Part shown: positions 63,683-64,000 of the stretch, piece by piece
Layout: every line of letters begins with the position of its first letter
Position numbering within the stretch: position 1 is the stretch's first letter
Assembly (NCBI GenBank): GCA_963575745.1
Contig: CAUYUJ010014002.1
Location: 815,823 to 879,822, forward strand
Length of the DNA: 64,000 bases
Direction of reading: 5' to 3'
Source: Prorocentrum cordatum
Lineage: Eukaryota > Sar > Dinophyceae > Prorocentrales > Prorocentraceae
The notes under the pieces: model-generated
Told to the model about the DNA's origin: nothing
Database searches by the model: none
What the model saw: only the letters and a program-made list of their open reading frames with translations
Translations under genes and position numbers: made by a program

Positions 63683-64000
63683 GGCCCCGACGGGCGCGGG
63701 GAGCTCTCCGACGTGGCGCTGCGGTTCGTGCTCAGCTGCCTGGCGGAGGGGGGCAGCCTGGGGGCGGCCGCGGCGGTGAGCGCGGCCTGGGCGGAGGCGT
63801 CCTGCCACCCCCAGCTGTGGAGGAGCGCGTGCGCCCGCGGCGCCTCCCCCGTGGCCGGCCGCCGCGGCCCCGGCGTGTGGGGCGAGCTCGCCGCGGCCGC
63901 GCGGGGGTCGCTGGTCGCGGGCTGGCCCGTGGAGGTTGCCCCCGAGCAGACCACGAGGCTTCTCGCGGCCCTGGCCCGCGGCATCGGCGGGCGCGGCCCG
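63683..64000 (+). CDS. F-box protein, N-terminal exon, cut by window end
   Basis: After a pyrimidine-rich stretch ending GTCGAG (63,682), a frame reads GPDGRGELSDVALRFVLSCL then AEGGSLGAAAAVSAAWAEAS and CHPQLWRSACARG. This follows the F-box pattern: a leading L-[PS]-D-x-[AV]-L, a hydrophobic I/V-L-x-x-L, a spaced L...A-x-V-S-x-x-W, and a closing P-x-L-W. F-box proteins are substrate adaptors that bind Skp1 in SCF ubiquitin ligases. The region after the box (VWGELAAAARGSLVAGWPVE) does not reveal the substrate-binding domain, which must lie beyond 64,000. The acceptor is tentative, because AG dinucleotides abound upstream. Very high GC at third codon positions fits a genuine dinoflagellate gene. 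Confidence 0.65.

Overview
The window looks like nuclear DNA of a core dinoflagellate. The evidence is the high GC content, the very low gene density, the mass of trinucleotide microsatellites and minisatellites, and genes broken by introns whose ends share short direct repeats. Most telling are two relict copies of the dinoflagellate trans-spliced leader (27,621-27,641 and 62,717-62,738). The exact species cannot be fixed from the sequence; a GC-rich genus such as Prorocentrum is only a guess. No bacterial-style operons, rRNA, tRNA or CRISPR arrays are visible.

Layout. 0-15 kb: a decayed minus-strand coding remnant (78-531), then GTC, GAT, GGA and pyrimidine arrays, with palindromic MITE-like elements at 841-906, 7,960-8,165 and 9,290-9,385. 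15-20 kb: a direct tandem duplication of about 2.4-2.6 kb, each copy holding a CAT array, a 160-bp satellite array and a GGA array. 20-22 kb: a 177-bp repeat and a degenerate heptanucleotide array. 23-37 kb: minisatellites of a CTTGG-rich family, two composite units built around a 42-bp minisatellite, the 3' end of a LINE-type retrotransposon with an RNase H domain (29,820-30,960), a 941-bp duplication, and a 385-bp tandem repeat. 38-42 kb is the gene-bearing part: a short-chain dehydrogenase exon (38,187-38,596) and a four-span membrane RING-type protein gene with one intron (40,371-41,965), surrounded by palindromic elements. 43.9-45.4 kb: a 137-bp satellite. 46-52.6 kb: coding-like segments of an unrecognised protein or proteins, carrying frameshifts and stops, with introns or gaps filled by TTTAGC, TAC and 195-bp repeats. 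52.6-63 kb: further minisatellites and a kilobase of G-runs. The right edge holds the start of an F-box protein exon that runs out of the window.

Only four segments can be tied to a protein family: SDR, RING, F-box and LINE RNase H. They do not form a pathway; in dinoflagellates neighbouring genes are often unrelated. The most interesting signals are the palindromic elements (one lies inside the RING intron, as an introner would), a probable intron made almost wholly of a TAC microsatellite with AG|GTT at both junctions, uniformly +1-sense frameshifts in the unknown coding segments, and relict spliced leaders marking retroposed transcripts.
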